Assembly: GCF_000485595.1 (NCBI RefSeq)
Contig: NW_014577076.1
Span: 1,273,868 to 1,333,046, forward strand
Length of the DNA: 59,179 nucleotides
Origin: Priapulus caudatus
Taxonomy: Eukaryota > Priapulida > Priapulimorpha > Priapulimorphida > Priapulidae
Direction of reading: 5' to 3'
Each line of letters starts with the position of its first letter. Within the stretch, counting starts at the first letter, position 1. Below the pieces are notes generated by a model that saw only the letters and a list, made by a program, of their open reading frames with translations, was not told where the DNA came from and searched no databases. Below are positions 22,825 through 34,771 of the stretch, one piece after another. The position numbers were made by a program, and so were the translations under genes.

Positions 22825-22920
22825 GTGTAGGTAGTGCACTAATGGTCGCGTGATCAAAGTAATGGCCAACATTCAAAATTTTACGCAAAGTAAAAGGTCT
22901 AGTGTTCGAATACCACATCT
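22825..22920 (+). repeat. Possible decayed tRNA-derived SINE fragment
   Basis: A tract with GGTCGCGTGATCAAAGTAATGG followed about 45 bases later by AAGGTCTAGTGTTCGAATACCAC resembles the A and B boxes of an RNA polymerase III promoter in a tRNA-derived SINE. There is no clear cloverleaf and no second copy here, so the call is tentative. Confidence 0.2.
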
Positions 22921-23740
22921 TGATTATGAAGGTACTTTATCCTGATTAACTTGGTGAGCACGAACTTTAGTAATGAGTTTCAAGTGATACAGCTTAGAGA
23001 TAACATTGCTGGATCAAATACAGCATGATATAGTATTTAAATCCAAGCAAATCATTTCTTATTGGCAATTCCTTATGTCAATGTGAAATAATTTTAGTTC
23101 ATTTCAATTCAAGATATTTATTTTCGCTTTTAACAGAATTACGTACAGAAGACTAAATTAGATTAAACAATAGAAAGACTGATGGAGGACGAATAGACTG
23201 TACAAATGTCAAGGATTACTGTAACTTCGTTCTCATAATGTTGAAGTGCCAGTTCATTGCATGCAAATGCGTATTGGCAATATTATTATGTGGAGCAAAA
23301 TGGCATCAGGTTTTTTCCTTGTAGTTTTTCCAATGCTCTCTGTTTCCATGTTCTAGTCTGCACAGACTACATTCATTACATCATACTTAATGTATAACTC
23401 ATTAGGCTGCTCAAAATGAAGGGGTGTCTATTTCTGAGAAGATTCCAATTACAGGACCTTTAGCAGCTGAAACAATTGACAGTAGACATGAAATGTCTTG
23501 AGTAGAATTGACAGTAGAATGTTCTATAGTAGTATCGTGTTGTAGAGTAGCCGTACTTGGAGGTCTTGAAGGGCAATATTTTAGCTAATGAATCACTTTT
23601 TATATGTGGAGGGGTCAACATTAGACAAAACTGGTAATGCTAATAGCATGCCATGTTATCAGAAAGCTGAATTGTCTCTATGACATTTGGCTTATAGTTT
23701 TAGACCTTTTACTAAATTTCATAACTTGCAGACTAATTAA

Positions 23741-24152
23741 TAGTGTTGTCAATCGGTTGTAATTTCGTAATCGATCATCGGTTGGACCCAAGTAACCGAT
23801 GATCGGTTACAATCGGTTACTCGGGGTGTTGAATGCCTGCGTGTGCGTAACGTCGTGTGCATGTACATGTGTGCATGTATGTGCTTGTTTAGCCAGCGTA
23901 TAAAATCCCTAGTGTGTCCTAGGCTTTAGCCCCTCAACAGGAAGTAACTGCGGCGAATGTCGGGTGATTCCCGAACTAAAATAGAGATGATATCTCTGAT
24001 TCTCATCACTTTTCCAAGTTATCTTGTTCAAGTTTGACATTTTTTTTTTTTATGAAATTGATTATGGATTTTGATAACCGAGCGCTTGGTTCGAGCCACT
24101 GTTCAAGCGCTTGGTTCGAGACACTGTTCAACCGATGATCGTGGCATCACTA
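23741..24152. mobile_element. 412-bp hAT-type MITE
   Basis: The left end TAGTGTTGTCAATCGGTTG and the complement of the right end (TAGTGATGCCACGATCATCG) share TAGTG.TG.CA. The flanking 8-mers are CTAATTAA and CTAATCAA (one mismatch). AATCGGTTAC-type words are clustered near the left end, and a 20-bp direct repeat (GCGCTTGGTTCGAG) lies near the right end. Non-coding. Confidence 0.65.
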
Positions 24153-24641
24153 CTAATCAATTATAAAAAAATATCTATTTCATTGATGTCATAGCTTCTG
24201 ACTTTTAACTTCTAAGGTGAGCATGGAACTGAGTTATGAATTTTAAAATAAAATTATTAATAACATGTAAGTAATTCTTTCTCTAGAGAATTAAACTCTT
24301 ATTTCGAGTGTGGCCATTTGATTCGTAGTGCTTTCATGGTAGATGGAGGATTTATCAGCTATATTGAGTCATACTTCTGAAACTTCTAAAGCTTCTCAAA
24401 AATCTAGTTTCATTTTTACTTTTAGTAAAATGTCCATTCTATATACTGCTCAGTACTGTAACAATGATTTACTCTCAGCAGGAGATAATCAATTCATAGG
24501 TCTAAAACATGTTTTCAAGGATACGATAAGTCTATGCCTGAGGCAAGTTAAGCCTGAAACCTATTCAACAGCAATTCTACATCTAAAGTTATGTACATAT
24601 ATCTCTCAACGGGACTTGTGTGAGATCACTCAGGACTTGAT

Positions 24642-24644
<3 letters not shown>

Positions 24645-24718
<74 letters not shown>
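24645..24718. repeat. (CA)n microsatellite
   Basis: About 36 uninterrupted CA units. Confidence 0.97.
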
Positions 24719-24719
<1 letters not shown>

Positions 24720-24720
<1 letters not shown>

Positions 24721-25820
24721 ACGACACATAAGAACTAAAACTGCACACATGCATTCAGCTTTCACTCCTGTACAGTTTTCGTTTTTGTATTTCCTGTTCC
24801 ATTTAGCCATGTAAGACCTGTCTAGACTACAGTGTGCATGCAGGTTATGGCATTGCGCCTGCCGTAGTGTTAAAATATTGTTATAATAAAATTTGAAATC
24901 CCTATCTTGTAATTACTAATTAGTAATTAGCCTCTCAAGTTCAAAATCGATTTGCTGTGAAATCTAATATAAGTAAATCTGCATCTATAGATGCACTCAT
25001 TCAAAGCGTAAACCTGCGTGAATGCTTAAATTTTGTCTGATGTTGAGTGTAGATAGAGTCCACACCTATCTGTGTAGATGTGTAGCTCATGAAAGCCAAA
25101 CTGCATAACATATATATATATATATATATATAAGTCAGTGATGAAAACTTACAAATAAATGTAGTAGCCAGTTGGGCACCTAAAGTAAAAATATTAGGGG
25201 CCCAGCTCAAATATTAGGGGCCCAGCTTATGGCACGAAGCGCCGAAGTTCGGGATTCGTTTTCTTGGATATTGACACTAAAATGGTGCTCTATTATGCAT
25301 TCTGAGCATGAAGATTCAGAGCAAATCTTTTGAGAAAGAACCGCAAGTCTTTTTTGCAAACGGTACAAAGTCTATGAAAATACATGATGTCACTTCAATA
25401 GGGCGACAGAGTTAGGTGGTGCCCGATGAAACGTGCATGACGAGTGGCCAATACAAATATTTATTTAGGAGACTCCGTACTATACCTTAGTGACAAGAAG
25501 TAAAAAAGAAGTACTTCAACAATTTCCACATTTGTTTTTATTATGCCATTAATTAGAGTAGTTACTCAATCAATTGTTTGAAAACAGTTTCCATGTCATT
25601 GTCAGAGTCCATCCAGTCCCCATTGTTACTTTCTGTTTCATCATCATCAGCCGTCATCATCGTGTCTGTTTGAGCACCTGTTCTATCATCAGCGCCATGG
25701 ATCAAATTCCGTGATTGGCGGGGACAGCAAATTGATGGCATTTTATTCAATATTTAATTATTTAATTTTTCAATATATTTTATTTAGTATTGATCACAAT
25801 TTTTATTAGATTGCATTGCA
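24720..25820. other. Non-coding DNA with a short (TA)n and a possible hAT end
   Basis: A (TA)n run occupies 25110-25132. CAGTGATGAAAACTTAC at 25136 resembles one end of a common hAT family; a similar inverted end occurs near 30860, but the two are too far apart to pair with confidence. The phrase AATATTAGGGGCCCAGCT is tandemly repeated at about 25190-25230. Confidence 0.35.
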
Positions 25821-25868
25821 TAATGTAACCCAACAAGAGTAGGGTGCTACTCTTGTTGGGTTACGTTA
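25821..25868. mobile_element. 48-bp hairpin element, GTAACCC type
   Basis: GTAACCCAACAAGAGTAG (25825) and its perfect complement enclose a 4-base loop. Four more bases extend the stem with one mismatch. TTGCA and TTGTA flank it. Different ends from the CAGGAGT family, but the same bare-hairpin architecture. An intrinsic-terminator-like stem is not relevant in this genome. Confidence 0.5.
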
Positions 25869-26062
25869 TTGTATCTAATTACAACCATGTTACAACCCAC
25901 GTTCCTTCCCAATGGTCAGTGGCATTGTCAGATCAGAGCACATAAATTTATTGCATTGGTGGCATTGATTTATATGCTCTGGTCAGATACAACACCATAT
26001 ATACAACACATGCTCTCACTGGCTGAGTTCCCAGCCCTGAACCAATAATTACATTTCACCAG

Positions 26063-29000
26063 TAGTGCAGTGGCCGAAGCTGAAAAAGGGCTCTATTTAA
26101 GGAGATACCCCTACCGGAGGTATAACAAGCTGGGAATGGTCTCATTTTAACCGTCTGGATCCCTAGTTTATGAAAAGCCATGTTGTAGTTGCAGCAACCT
26201 TGGCCAACATGCCGAATTAACCCCATTTTTACGGTAAAATCTGAAAAAATGACATTTTCAGTTACTTGCTTATTTTATCAAATCAGCCCCATTATATTTT
26301 ATAATTGATGGTTATATCAATGTATTTCGTTGAAATAGATATGTAGCAATGTATTTGAGGCAGTTTTATGCTGCTAAGGGGGTTAAGGGGCCAAAATTAT
26401 ACCCCAAATTTGGCATTTTTTGGCGATTTCGACCAAAATAATGTCTATTTTCTTGCACTATTCCACCAATACATGTTATAACTGTGTCAGATCTGACTGT
26501 ATTCATGGGCCTAGATGTGCTATTAATAAAAAAAAATTAGTTTAAGCATGGTAAACGGGTACAACAATGGTCATGTTAACCCTTTGTTTTGGGCGACAGC
26601 CTAAAAACGACTTTTTCATTTACTTGGCATATTTTAATAAAATCAGCCGAACAGTGTTTAGGTAACTGATGGTTATTATATGTTTTTTGATTGAAATTAG
26701 AATGAAGCGATGCATTTAGGAATGGTGTCTATGCTGTTAAGAGGGCGGTAAGGTGCCCAAAAAGTACAAATAGATGGTTGGCAAATTTTGAAATCGATTT
26801 TGACCATAATAAGAAAGAACGTTTCCATGGCATACTGGCACAGTACACTGGTGAGAAGCAGTATTATAGGTCTACCTGCCTGAACTGCTATCATCAGGTG
26901 TGGGTTATCACATTGATATAATAAAATCCAGTTGACAGCATGTGTACGCTGGGTCCTGGTACACCCTGACCCTGTTTAAATAATGCTATGGTTACATAAC
27001 TTGGTGGCTCCCACGAGCTCAATCCAGCATTTTTTTCAACACCAAATGCTAATGTGGCCACTCCGTCTGTTCTTGCGTGTCTTGGTATGGTGGTTAGCGA
27101 TTTTTTCACAGTCAGACTACGATGAAACAAAGTCAATCGATGCACGTGGGCTATCCGGCACGAGGCAATGGACTCTTCCTCGCCCAAGCAGCATACTAGT
27201 TGTGCGTGGGGAGGGTAGGGGTGTTCATGTCAGGGTCTCCGGAACTCGGTCGTGGGTCAAGCTGAGGTGAGTGTCGAGGGTAAGGACAACACTCCAAGGC
27301 TAATCCGGCAAGCTGAAGAGAATCGAGAGCCCGCTGTAACGTATCAATGGAGGATGAAACGTGGATAAGGGTCATAAATAAAGATTTCATATGGCAAGGC
27401 TGGCAAGGAAGCTGTGAGATGGTGAATCTAGCAATTACCGGCGTGGAGTGGATTAGAAACGCTCTCGTCTAGTACCAAAGACTGTCCCGATTATCTGACG
27501 ATAACGATATCTACCCTTACTCAATGCTCACCTAAGCGGCTGTATGATACAGGCGGTTCGTTGCCGCTTTCACTACACTTCAACCGTTGTACCGGTTGCT
27601 TTCTTTCAGCTGCAGTCGCAAAGAGAAAATCAACGAAATGCGTTTGCGCCAAAGTAGAGAGTCTGTAACGGGCCAATAGCCTATTTAGCGGAGCGAGGCT
27701 TTGCTGACTTCATTTCTGCCATTTATTCAAGTTGCTGATAGATTAACGGGTTCGCGATAAGACAGGCGTGAGGCTGGCTGTACAGGGGTAGAAATAGTGT
27801 AGTGAAGCGAAAACATACCGCGCTGTATCACATTACAGGTTGATGCTCACATACGTGATTTGTCAACATTTTTACAGTCTATTGTTGAAAGCTAGGGTCC
27901 CATATCTGAGGTAGTTGGGGCAGCATCACATTGACACATTATATCAGCAGAGACCTTGGCCATTGCAGCAAGGGCACAGCATATTCTGTGGAGCAGACGG
28001 AACACTGGTGGGCAAGTAACGAATGAGGCTGGGAGAAATGCATTTAATAAATGGCTTTCGATGCAAGCATGACAAGATATTCGGAGATGGGTAGACTTAC
28101 GAACATCCTAACTTGCATCAATTTACGCAGCTTCCAACGTTAACCAATGCATTCCAAGGAAAGCGAGTATGCCGTGGAATAGAGGTGTCCGTCTGCAACA
28201 CAATACATGTCACACGATGTTCTCATTCGCTGAATCCTTTTGCCAAAAGACTGATGTGGCCATGGCTGGCCCAAGTTGAAACAAGCAGCTAGTACGTGAA
28301 TTGGAGCAGGTCCTTTCGTAATCAAAGATGCAAGTGATGTGGCTACCGATGGGTACAGTTCTGAATGAGAATCACTGTGGCAAAAAGTGTACAGGAAACG
28401 TCAGTTAGACTTTCTCCACAACCGCATCGCTTGGATTGACGGTCTGTGACCGATTTTTGTTCGGCCGGGGTATATAGACGTGTCAGTCCATCAATGACTA
28501 CAGAAACAAGAGCGAGGTGGTTTTCCCAGTTTGTTACTACTTTATCAGAGTCCGGGGAGCAGACAAGTTACTAACTACAGAAGTTTCTCCAGGGATCGAA
28601 ACACAGGCAACCTTCGACGATTCATCTCCACAGTATAGTTCAATTGGAGAATGGGAGAAATATGTTCCGAAGACACAAAAATTCCATTTATGGCAAGGAG
28701 TTTAAGTGAATGGAACTCATTGGTGAGGTTGTTGGCCCACCTGGAGCGTCAGGTCGTGTTGAATGTTCACTGTACAGTAACCAGGAGAGGCCCGATAAAC
28801 GCTATGTCCTGCTGCTGTGCACTATCAAAGAACATGATAGATATGATACCTGTGACGACACAGAGATTTCTTTGGTCTTGCTGTTTACGCTATGTCAGCA
28901 GAGGACATTTCCATACTGGCTACTATGTGTACATGTATGGCTGGTTCATGCTCAGGAAGAAAGATACATTCTTTATGCGGCCTGACAATTGCGAATGAAC

Positions 29001-30526
29001 TTGGCCAACAATGCGAAAGTGTTCCCTGCGCTGCTCATAGCTCTCGACGATGCGGCACCAAATAGTTCCAATAAACAGGTAGGAAAGAAAACGCGTACTA
29101 AAACTGGTGAAACATGCGGACCAGGTCTGACAACCTGCTCCAGTCGATTCATGAGACGACATAAAGGAGAGCATGACAGATAGCCGTAGCTACACACTAC
29201 TCCTCTCGGCAGAGAAATGGAAACACGTTGATGAGGTTTCGGTACATATCGGCTTACAGACGACAGACAGTTGCATCCATGCTCTCCACAAAATCCTTCT
29301 ATACAACATCTGCGTCAAAGTACCAAACAGGCATTTGGTGCAGGATCACATCCAACGCAAGATTGATCGACACCGGTTGGGACCATGGTGTCCCGTTGTG
29401 ATTGATGGAGGCATAACACAGACGATGTTCCCTCAGCATATCCAGTTGAAAGTTCGGACCGTGCACAACACGGTCTCTATTGCCACAGACAAAGAAGGTG
29501 ATTTGAGTGGCGAGGAGTCGTAGTTGCCGTACTAAGTGCATCGCCTGCTTGTTCATGTACTGTGTGAAAGATGAACACCATACCAGAAAATGAAGTGACA
29601 TATGATCTGTGTTGACCAAATTATTGACGTCATGGCCCGACAGTGTTTGTAAACATTTAGGGCATTTTGTAAACAGGGTCAGCCGCAGTTGTACCAGCTT
29701 CACCATGTTCAACTGATTTTTATGATTTACAATGATGACCCACTAGCCGCGCCCCCGAGCGCCGCCATCAACTGCGCACGATCCTCGCATGGTACCGCGA
29801 GGCCTTTCAGTCAGGTAGACCTATGATACTGTTTGTACCTATTTGGTGATAATGCATGGCAGTTTCTTTATTGCTGTAAAATTTATAAATGCCCACCCAG
29901 ATTTTTGTATAAATTGGGGTTTAACTTAACAGTATAGACACTGCTAAAATGCCATTGCTTCATTCTATTTCAATCAAAACATGATTATAACCATCAGTCT
30001 GAAACATCTGCATGGATGATTTGATAAAATATGCAAGTAAACTGGAAAAGTATTTTCAGGGTCATGTTGCAAACAAGGGGTTAATGTACCATGTTGTACC
30101 CGTTTACCATGCTGAAACTAATTTTTTTATCAATAGCACATCTAGGCCCATGAATAGAGTCAGATCTGACACAGTGATAACATGTATTGGTGAAATAGTG
30201 CAAGAAAATATACATTATTTTGGTCGTAATCGCCAAAAAATGCCAAATTTGGGGTATAATTTTGGCCCCTTAACCCCCTTAGCAGCATAAAACTGCCTCA
30301 AATACATTGCTACATATCTATTTCAATGAAATACATTGATATAACCATCAATTATAAAATATAATGGGGTTGATTTCATAAAATAAGCAAGTAACTGAAG
30401 GTTGCTGCAACTACAACATGGCTTTTCATAAACTAGGGATCCAGACGGTTAAAATGAGACCATTCCCAGCTTGTTATACCTCCGGTAGGGGTGCACTTAA
30501 TTTTTCGGGTCTCGGCCGCTGCACTA
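26063..30526. mobile_element. 4.46-kb transposon-like element with long, internally repeated inverted arms
   Basis: TAGTGCAGTGGCCGA at the left pairs with the complement of TCGGCCGCTGCACTA at the right. The arms continue for over 450 bp with high identity (CTACCGGAGGTATAACAAGC and onward). Each arm contains a second, more diverged copy of a ~320-bp unit (left about 26220-26530 and 26575-26850; right about 30085-30400 and 29830-30080). The trinucleotide CAG adjoins both ends. The centre (about 26890-29820) is less AT-rich and has several 80-137-codon open frames on both strands, but I recognise no transposase. One minus-strand frame (29712-29299) carries KCPKCLQTL. The frame at 30012-30290 is arm sequence, not a gene. 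Confidence 0.75.
26890..29820. other. Central cargo of the 4.46-kb element, unidentified
   Basis: Open frames include 29299-29712 (minus, 137 codons, cysteine-rich with one CPKC pair), 29173-29523 (plus, 116 codons), 28651-28998 (plus, 115 codons) and 26894-27187 (minus, 97 codons). They overlap each other on both strands, so at most a few can be real. None shows a DDE triad or zinc finger I can name. It could be a decayed transposase, a captured host fragment or non-coding filler. Confidence 0.35.
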
Positions 30527-31661
30527 CAGGGAATCAACATGAAAAATGGACGCCCCCGTGAAGGTGCATCAACTTGTTCCTAGTACTTCCTACTCGATAC
30601 GCCTACTCGGACTCCTAGGCCTAGCAGGATAGAGTGAATTAGTTTTCATTCTGGTTGTCAAAAAATGTATCAAATTTCTAGGAAATGGTGAGCGAATTGT
30701 AGTGGCGTAATCATAGCACTAAAATCGTAGTGATTCCACTGATTATTGAATGTTTAACAATAAAAACAAACCCTCGCATTCCGGGCGACTTTTCAATGAA
30801 ATTCTGGTGCCCAACATTATTTCTACTCGCCTCGGGCTACTGGGCGAGTGTTAATTTTCATCACTGTATAAGTGCTAAGCCATCAATGTGGAAGCTCAGC
30901 ATATCCCATGCTACAGCATAGATGTATTCATGTTGGGAGCTGCTCAGCATCACCATGGCTGATCTCAGTAATTATGCAGGTCACATAGGGGTTGTGAAGC
31001 TAATAGTCATAGCCAATAATAAGAGGGTATAATCAGAAGGGGGGTATCAACAAGTGGCGTGGTCTCAGAGGCTTGATGAGTTGCTGATTTAATAATGCAC
31101 ATATTTAATGCTAATATGCGGCTCCAGGTAAGTTAGAATTGTATGTATACATAGCTGCTGTCATCCTGTAAGTAGTACAAGTGAACTTCTGCAGTGGAAA
31201 TAAGAGTAGGAAATATGGAGTGTGGCATATAGTGAGTATATCTTAATCTTATCAGGCAGGACAACAAAGTACTTTTGGGTGAGCATGTGCTGTAGTACCA
31301 AGGCCTGATCCACGCCATTTTTCATACCGAATACTGGCGCCCAAATTACGACCCAGGCTAGCAAAATGCCCAAATTACAAAATTAAAACGTTCAAATTAG
31401 CAGAGCTCTGAAAAAATTGTGAAAATTAAATCTCCATGTTTCTATCGTTATGTAGGTACTGTTTTATAATAAAATGGTCGTATAAGATCTATAATCTATT
31501 TTCTGAATAAAATTTTAATGTTATTGTACATCTACCTAAAAAATATTTTCTTCTCGCTGCGCTTGCCAACGGTCCCAAAATCTTTTTTGGCTTGCTACGC
31601 TCCGCATGGATGCCCATATTAAGCAGCTAGATTAGCCCCTGAGGTACAGAGTACATATGAC
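30527..31661. other. Non-coding DNA, no gene recognised
   Basis: No convincing exon. GTTAATTTTCATCACTG at about 30850 resembles an inverted hAT end but has no partner nearby. The stretch at 31550-31620 contains the CGCTGCGCTTG/GCTACGCTCCGC type of wording often left by decayed transposons. Confidence 0.35.
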
Positions 31662-31695
31662 CAGGGGTGAATAATGACAAATTAATTCACCCCTG
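31662..31695. mobile_element. 34-bp hairpin MITE, CAGGGGT family, copy B
   Basis: CAGGGGTGAAT and its complement form 11-bp perfect ends around 12 bases. Flanking 7-mers ATATGAC (31655-31661) and ATATGAT (31696-31702) differ at one base. The sequence is nearly that of copy C with a 6-base internal loss. Confidence 0.7.
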
Positions 31696-31702
31696 ATATG
31701 AT

Positions 31703-33274
31703 CTAGACCAGGAAAATGCAACTTGATTGTGATATATGGTATCAGTATCTGTACTGATCGAGTTACATTTATTGTGAAATCCTAAACGAAGCTATAGGCC
31801 TATATACATGTCTATTATCACGGGTATGTACAGAGATTTGGAATTCTCACATGGATTTATATGTACATGTGTATGGTCATACTTCATATCCATTCAACAC
31901 GCGTGTATAGTAGGCATGCGCACACCTAAACACATATATTGGGCAGTTCAACAAGTAGGTTGGCATGACTAGTATAAAATTTAGAACGGTCTTTTTTAGT
32001 AAAATTTGGTTTCACATGATAGTACTGTGTATACATCAGTGTTTCTGCTTTTAAAAATGGTGGGTTATGACTTTTTTTATTTACTACCTTCAAATGGCAA
32101 TTGTTTGTTATGTTTTAAGGTGAACAGTTGACAAAAAAGAGTAAATAATCTCTGTCTTATTCCCTGAATATAAAACAGTAATCTAAATATTTTATTAGAT
32201 TCATAAAGCCAGTACCCTGACTTCTAGAGACTAAATAGTTAGAAACAGTCAAATGCAAAGCTTGGTTTTAAAAAATTAACACAATCATCAGTGGTGAATC
32301 TGGACACGTGATTACCTACCCGTGATTACCACGTGCACATTACCACCTATCCATTAACTTTACTTTGTTGTAAAAGATGCTTGGTAAGGCTGTTCACGAT
32401 ATTAAAACAAATTTAAGTAATTAACCCTAAAACGTTAGTTTAACACCTAAGGCTAAACTGAAGAATAATAGTTTGTAGAATTTTAGTGTCATATTACTGT
32501 GCTATCTAGCATACAAATAATTATTATATTTCATTTGGTTCGTCAAAGAGAAATTTAAAGTCAATTAATTCATTTTTGCAAGATTGCAGCATCCTTTAGT
32601 CAGTCTAACCCTAAGCATATTTGTGAGGTGAGTTTTACTTTTAGCCTTCCCTGCTAGCCAGCACATCGACATCGTGGTGATCTACATCACAAACCTCATT
32701 AACTCATGCCCCTGTAGTCTTTGCCTTTGATAAGCATATGTCAGATAGTGAATGGGCTTTACAAATAGAAGGTGAAGGGAACCTTAGATGTTGGGAGCTG
32801 AAGCACTACACACAACCTGCTCATGCATAAGCTGCAGTGGGATGCTGAGATATGGAGGCAACTCTGTTGCATATACCTCAATCTGTATTAAAATCCCCTG
32901 CTGCAGGTGAATAATGCCAATCACTGTCAGCAGGAAAACAGTGGCAGTTCCATTCATCGAGAGTATATGGCGCTGTGTAGAAGCCACTGTGGCAGTGGGT
33001 TAGTATTTAGCGTGCGTGCCGTAGTAGCAGGCGCAGTAGCAGAGATAAGCCGCTTTATACAAGGAGAAGCAGTCGGAAAACTTCTACAAAAATTAAAATA
33101 AGCTGTGCATGCAGTGTGGCTGGTTTCTGTTGGAAAATGTTAAGGTAGGCTTTTATGTAATTGCATACATGTCTGTGCATGCTTGCATGTAAAAGGTTGT
33201 TAATATGGGTGTGAGTGTGCGTGTACATATGCTACAAAGTTCTACACACAGACTGAGACTCAGACGTTGGGCCA
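31703..33274. other. Non-coding DNA, no gene recognised
   Basis: AT-rich, no convincing exon, no long repeat seen. Confidence 0.35.
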
Positions 33275-33281
33275 ATCGAAT

Positions 33282-33556
33282 CAAGAGCGTATAAAGAGGG
33301 AGAGCGAACAACGGTGAAATACTGAAACCATGTTGCAGTATTAGTCGAATTAATAAACTTTCCCCGTTTTATTTGTACAATTCTTTGTGGTATTTCCTAC
33401 CTTGCTTAAATATAAAACAAACCGCTTGTCCCTACGATGCCTCTACGCTGAGATAATATCTAAATAAAACAGGCAAAGTTTCTTTTAATTCGACTAATAC
33501 TGCAACATTGTTTCAGCATTTCACCGTTGTACGCTCTCCTTCTTTATACGCTCTTG
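33282..33556. mobile_element. 275-bp MITE, CAAGAGCG family (short form)
   Basis: CAAGAGCGTATAAAGAGGGA at the left pairs with TCTTTATACGCTCTTG at the right. Imperfect inverted arms of about 80 bp include ACGGTGAAATRCTGAAAC and TGCAGTATTAGTCGAATTAA. A perfect 7-bp duplication ATCGAAT flanks it (33275-33281, 33557-33563). It shares arms with the 763-bp copy at 44004 and looks like its internally deleted form. Confidence 0.8.
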
Positions 33557-33563
33557 ATCGAAT

Positions 33564-34113
33564 GTATACTACACTGGACACGCTATTCTTTACAAAGAAA
33601 TCGTGCTGCATGACTGGCTCAGTTAGGAGAGTAGTAGTATGCACCTATTATTATGCCTATCGTTGTGCCATGTCCGTGTGTGACAGCTATATCTAATCTT
33701 TGTGTGAATCCCGCGGTGAATACTGATCACTGGCTACACAGATCTGGCATATTCGTAAGACGTGACAGGTCAGTGAGGTCGCTTTGGATGAGAGTAAAAT
33801 ACTGAAGCCAGCAGTGCATCGCTTAGTTTGGCAACATCATGCTAGATCGAACCATGCACGAGGATTTCCAATCACTTGTTTATATGCAAGTGCATGTGTA
33901 TCACTGGAATGCTAAATGGGATGTGCATAGAGATGTTGTGAAGGTGAGGATGAGAAGACTATACTGGGATTATAGATGGCTTTCCTGATCACTGTACATC
34001 ATCATTTATGATTTAAGCTAACCGTACATGCCTTCTAGGCACGGAGATGCCCGTGTTTTCTGTAGCTGCATGGGCACACGCAATGATGCAAGTGTATTTT
34101 TACCTTGCTTTTA
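33564..34113. other. Non-coding DNA, no gene recognised
   Basis: No exon or repeat recognised. Confidence 0.35.
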
Positions 34114-34120
34114 CTTATAT

Positions 34121-34160
34121 CAGGGGTGAATAATGACAACTTTGTCATTATTCACCCCTG
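34121..34160. mobile_element. 40-bp hairpin MITE, CAGGGGT family, copy C
   Basis: Nineteen-base perfect inverted ends (CAGGGGTGAATAATGACAA) separated by two bases. A perfect 7-bp duplication CTTATAT flanks it (34114-34120, 34161-34167). This duplication differs from ATATTAT, which shows that the flanking repeat comes from the target and is not part of the element. Confidence 0.85.
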
Positions 34161-34167
34161 CTTATAT

Positions 34168-34764
34168 CAACGTCTTGTCCAGTTTACGATGACAGCACGG
34201 AGAAGCAATCGAATGACTAGTTTTCAAACTCTAGTCTCAGTCGTGTATATATATAGGGGTTGTGTGGGAGGTTCATACTGCGCCGTGCTGTCTATCGCCC
34301 AAAGTCACGTCTTCAGTTGTCAGGGAGAAATATGTGCTATATGCGCACAGTCTGGGGCAACAGTTTGAATGTGAAGGGGAAATCTCCATTGAGTAATTTC
34401 TACAAACTTGTCAAGTTGTAACCAAGCTCAGAGGCTGCCTGGGTCAGATGTTGCTGCCATTACAATTATGCGACTTATTATTGCAGCTGCTACTGTAGCT
34501 AGTAATCGTAATGTTCCAAGGCGCGTGTGGATTTGCTTGTACATGTTATTATTGACAGCTATGTAATTATATAGCAGCCTGGGATATGCCTTCAGATTAA
34601 ATGAAGCACGCTAGAGAATATCCATTCTACTGTGCACGTCATATACGGCACCGGCACAGTAAGGTCACATGCATGGTACAGTGTAGCATAGTACATACAT
34701 AGTACATACATGGTATATATATGGTACAGCTGCCCACATTGTATTGAAATTCTATTTGTTACTG
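34168..34764. other. Non-coding DNA, no gene recognised
   Basis: No convincing exon. The phrases ATAGTACATACAT and GGTATATATATGGTACA form a short degenerate repeat at about 34690-34730. Confidence 0.35.
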
Positions 34765-34771
34765 ATATTAT

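Noticed and set aside
24065-24125. tRNA-like GGTTCGAGCC
   Set aside because: It is a direct repeat inside the hAT MITE at 23741-24152, with no A-box or cloverleaf.
25821-25868. Rho-independent terminator
   Set aside because: The stem-loop lacks a U-tract role here and the genome is clearly eukaryotic.
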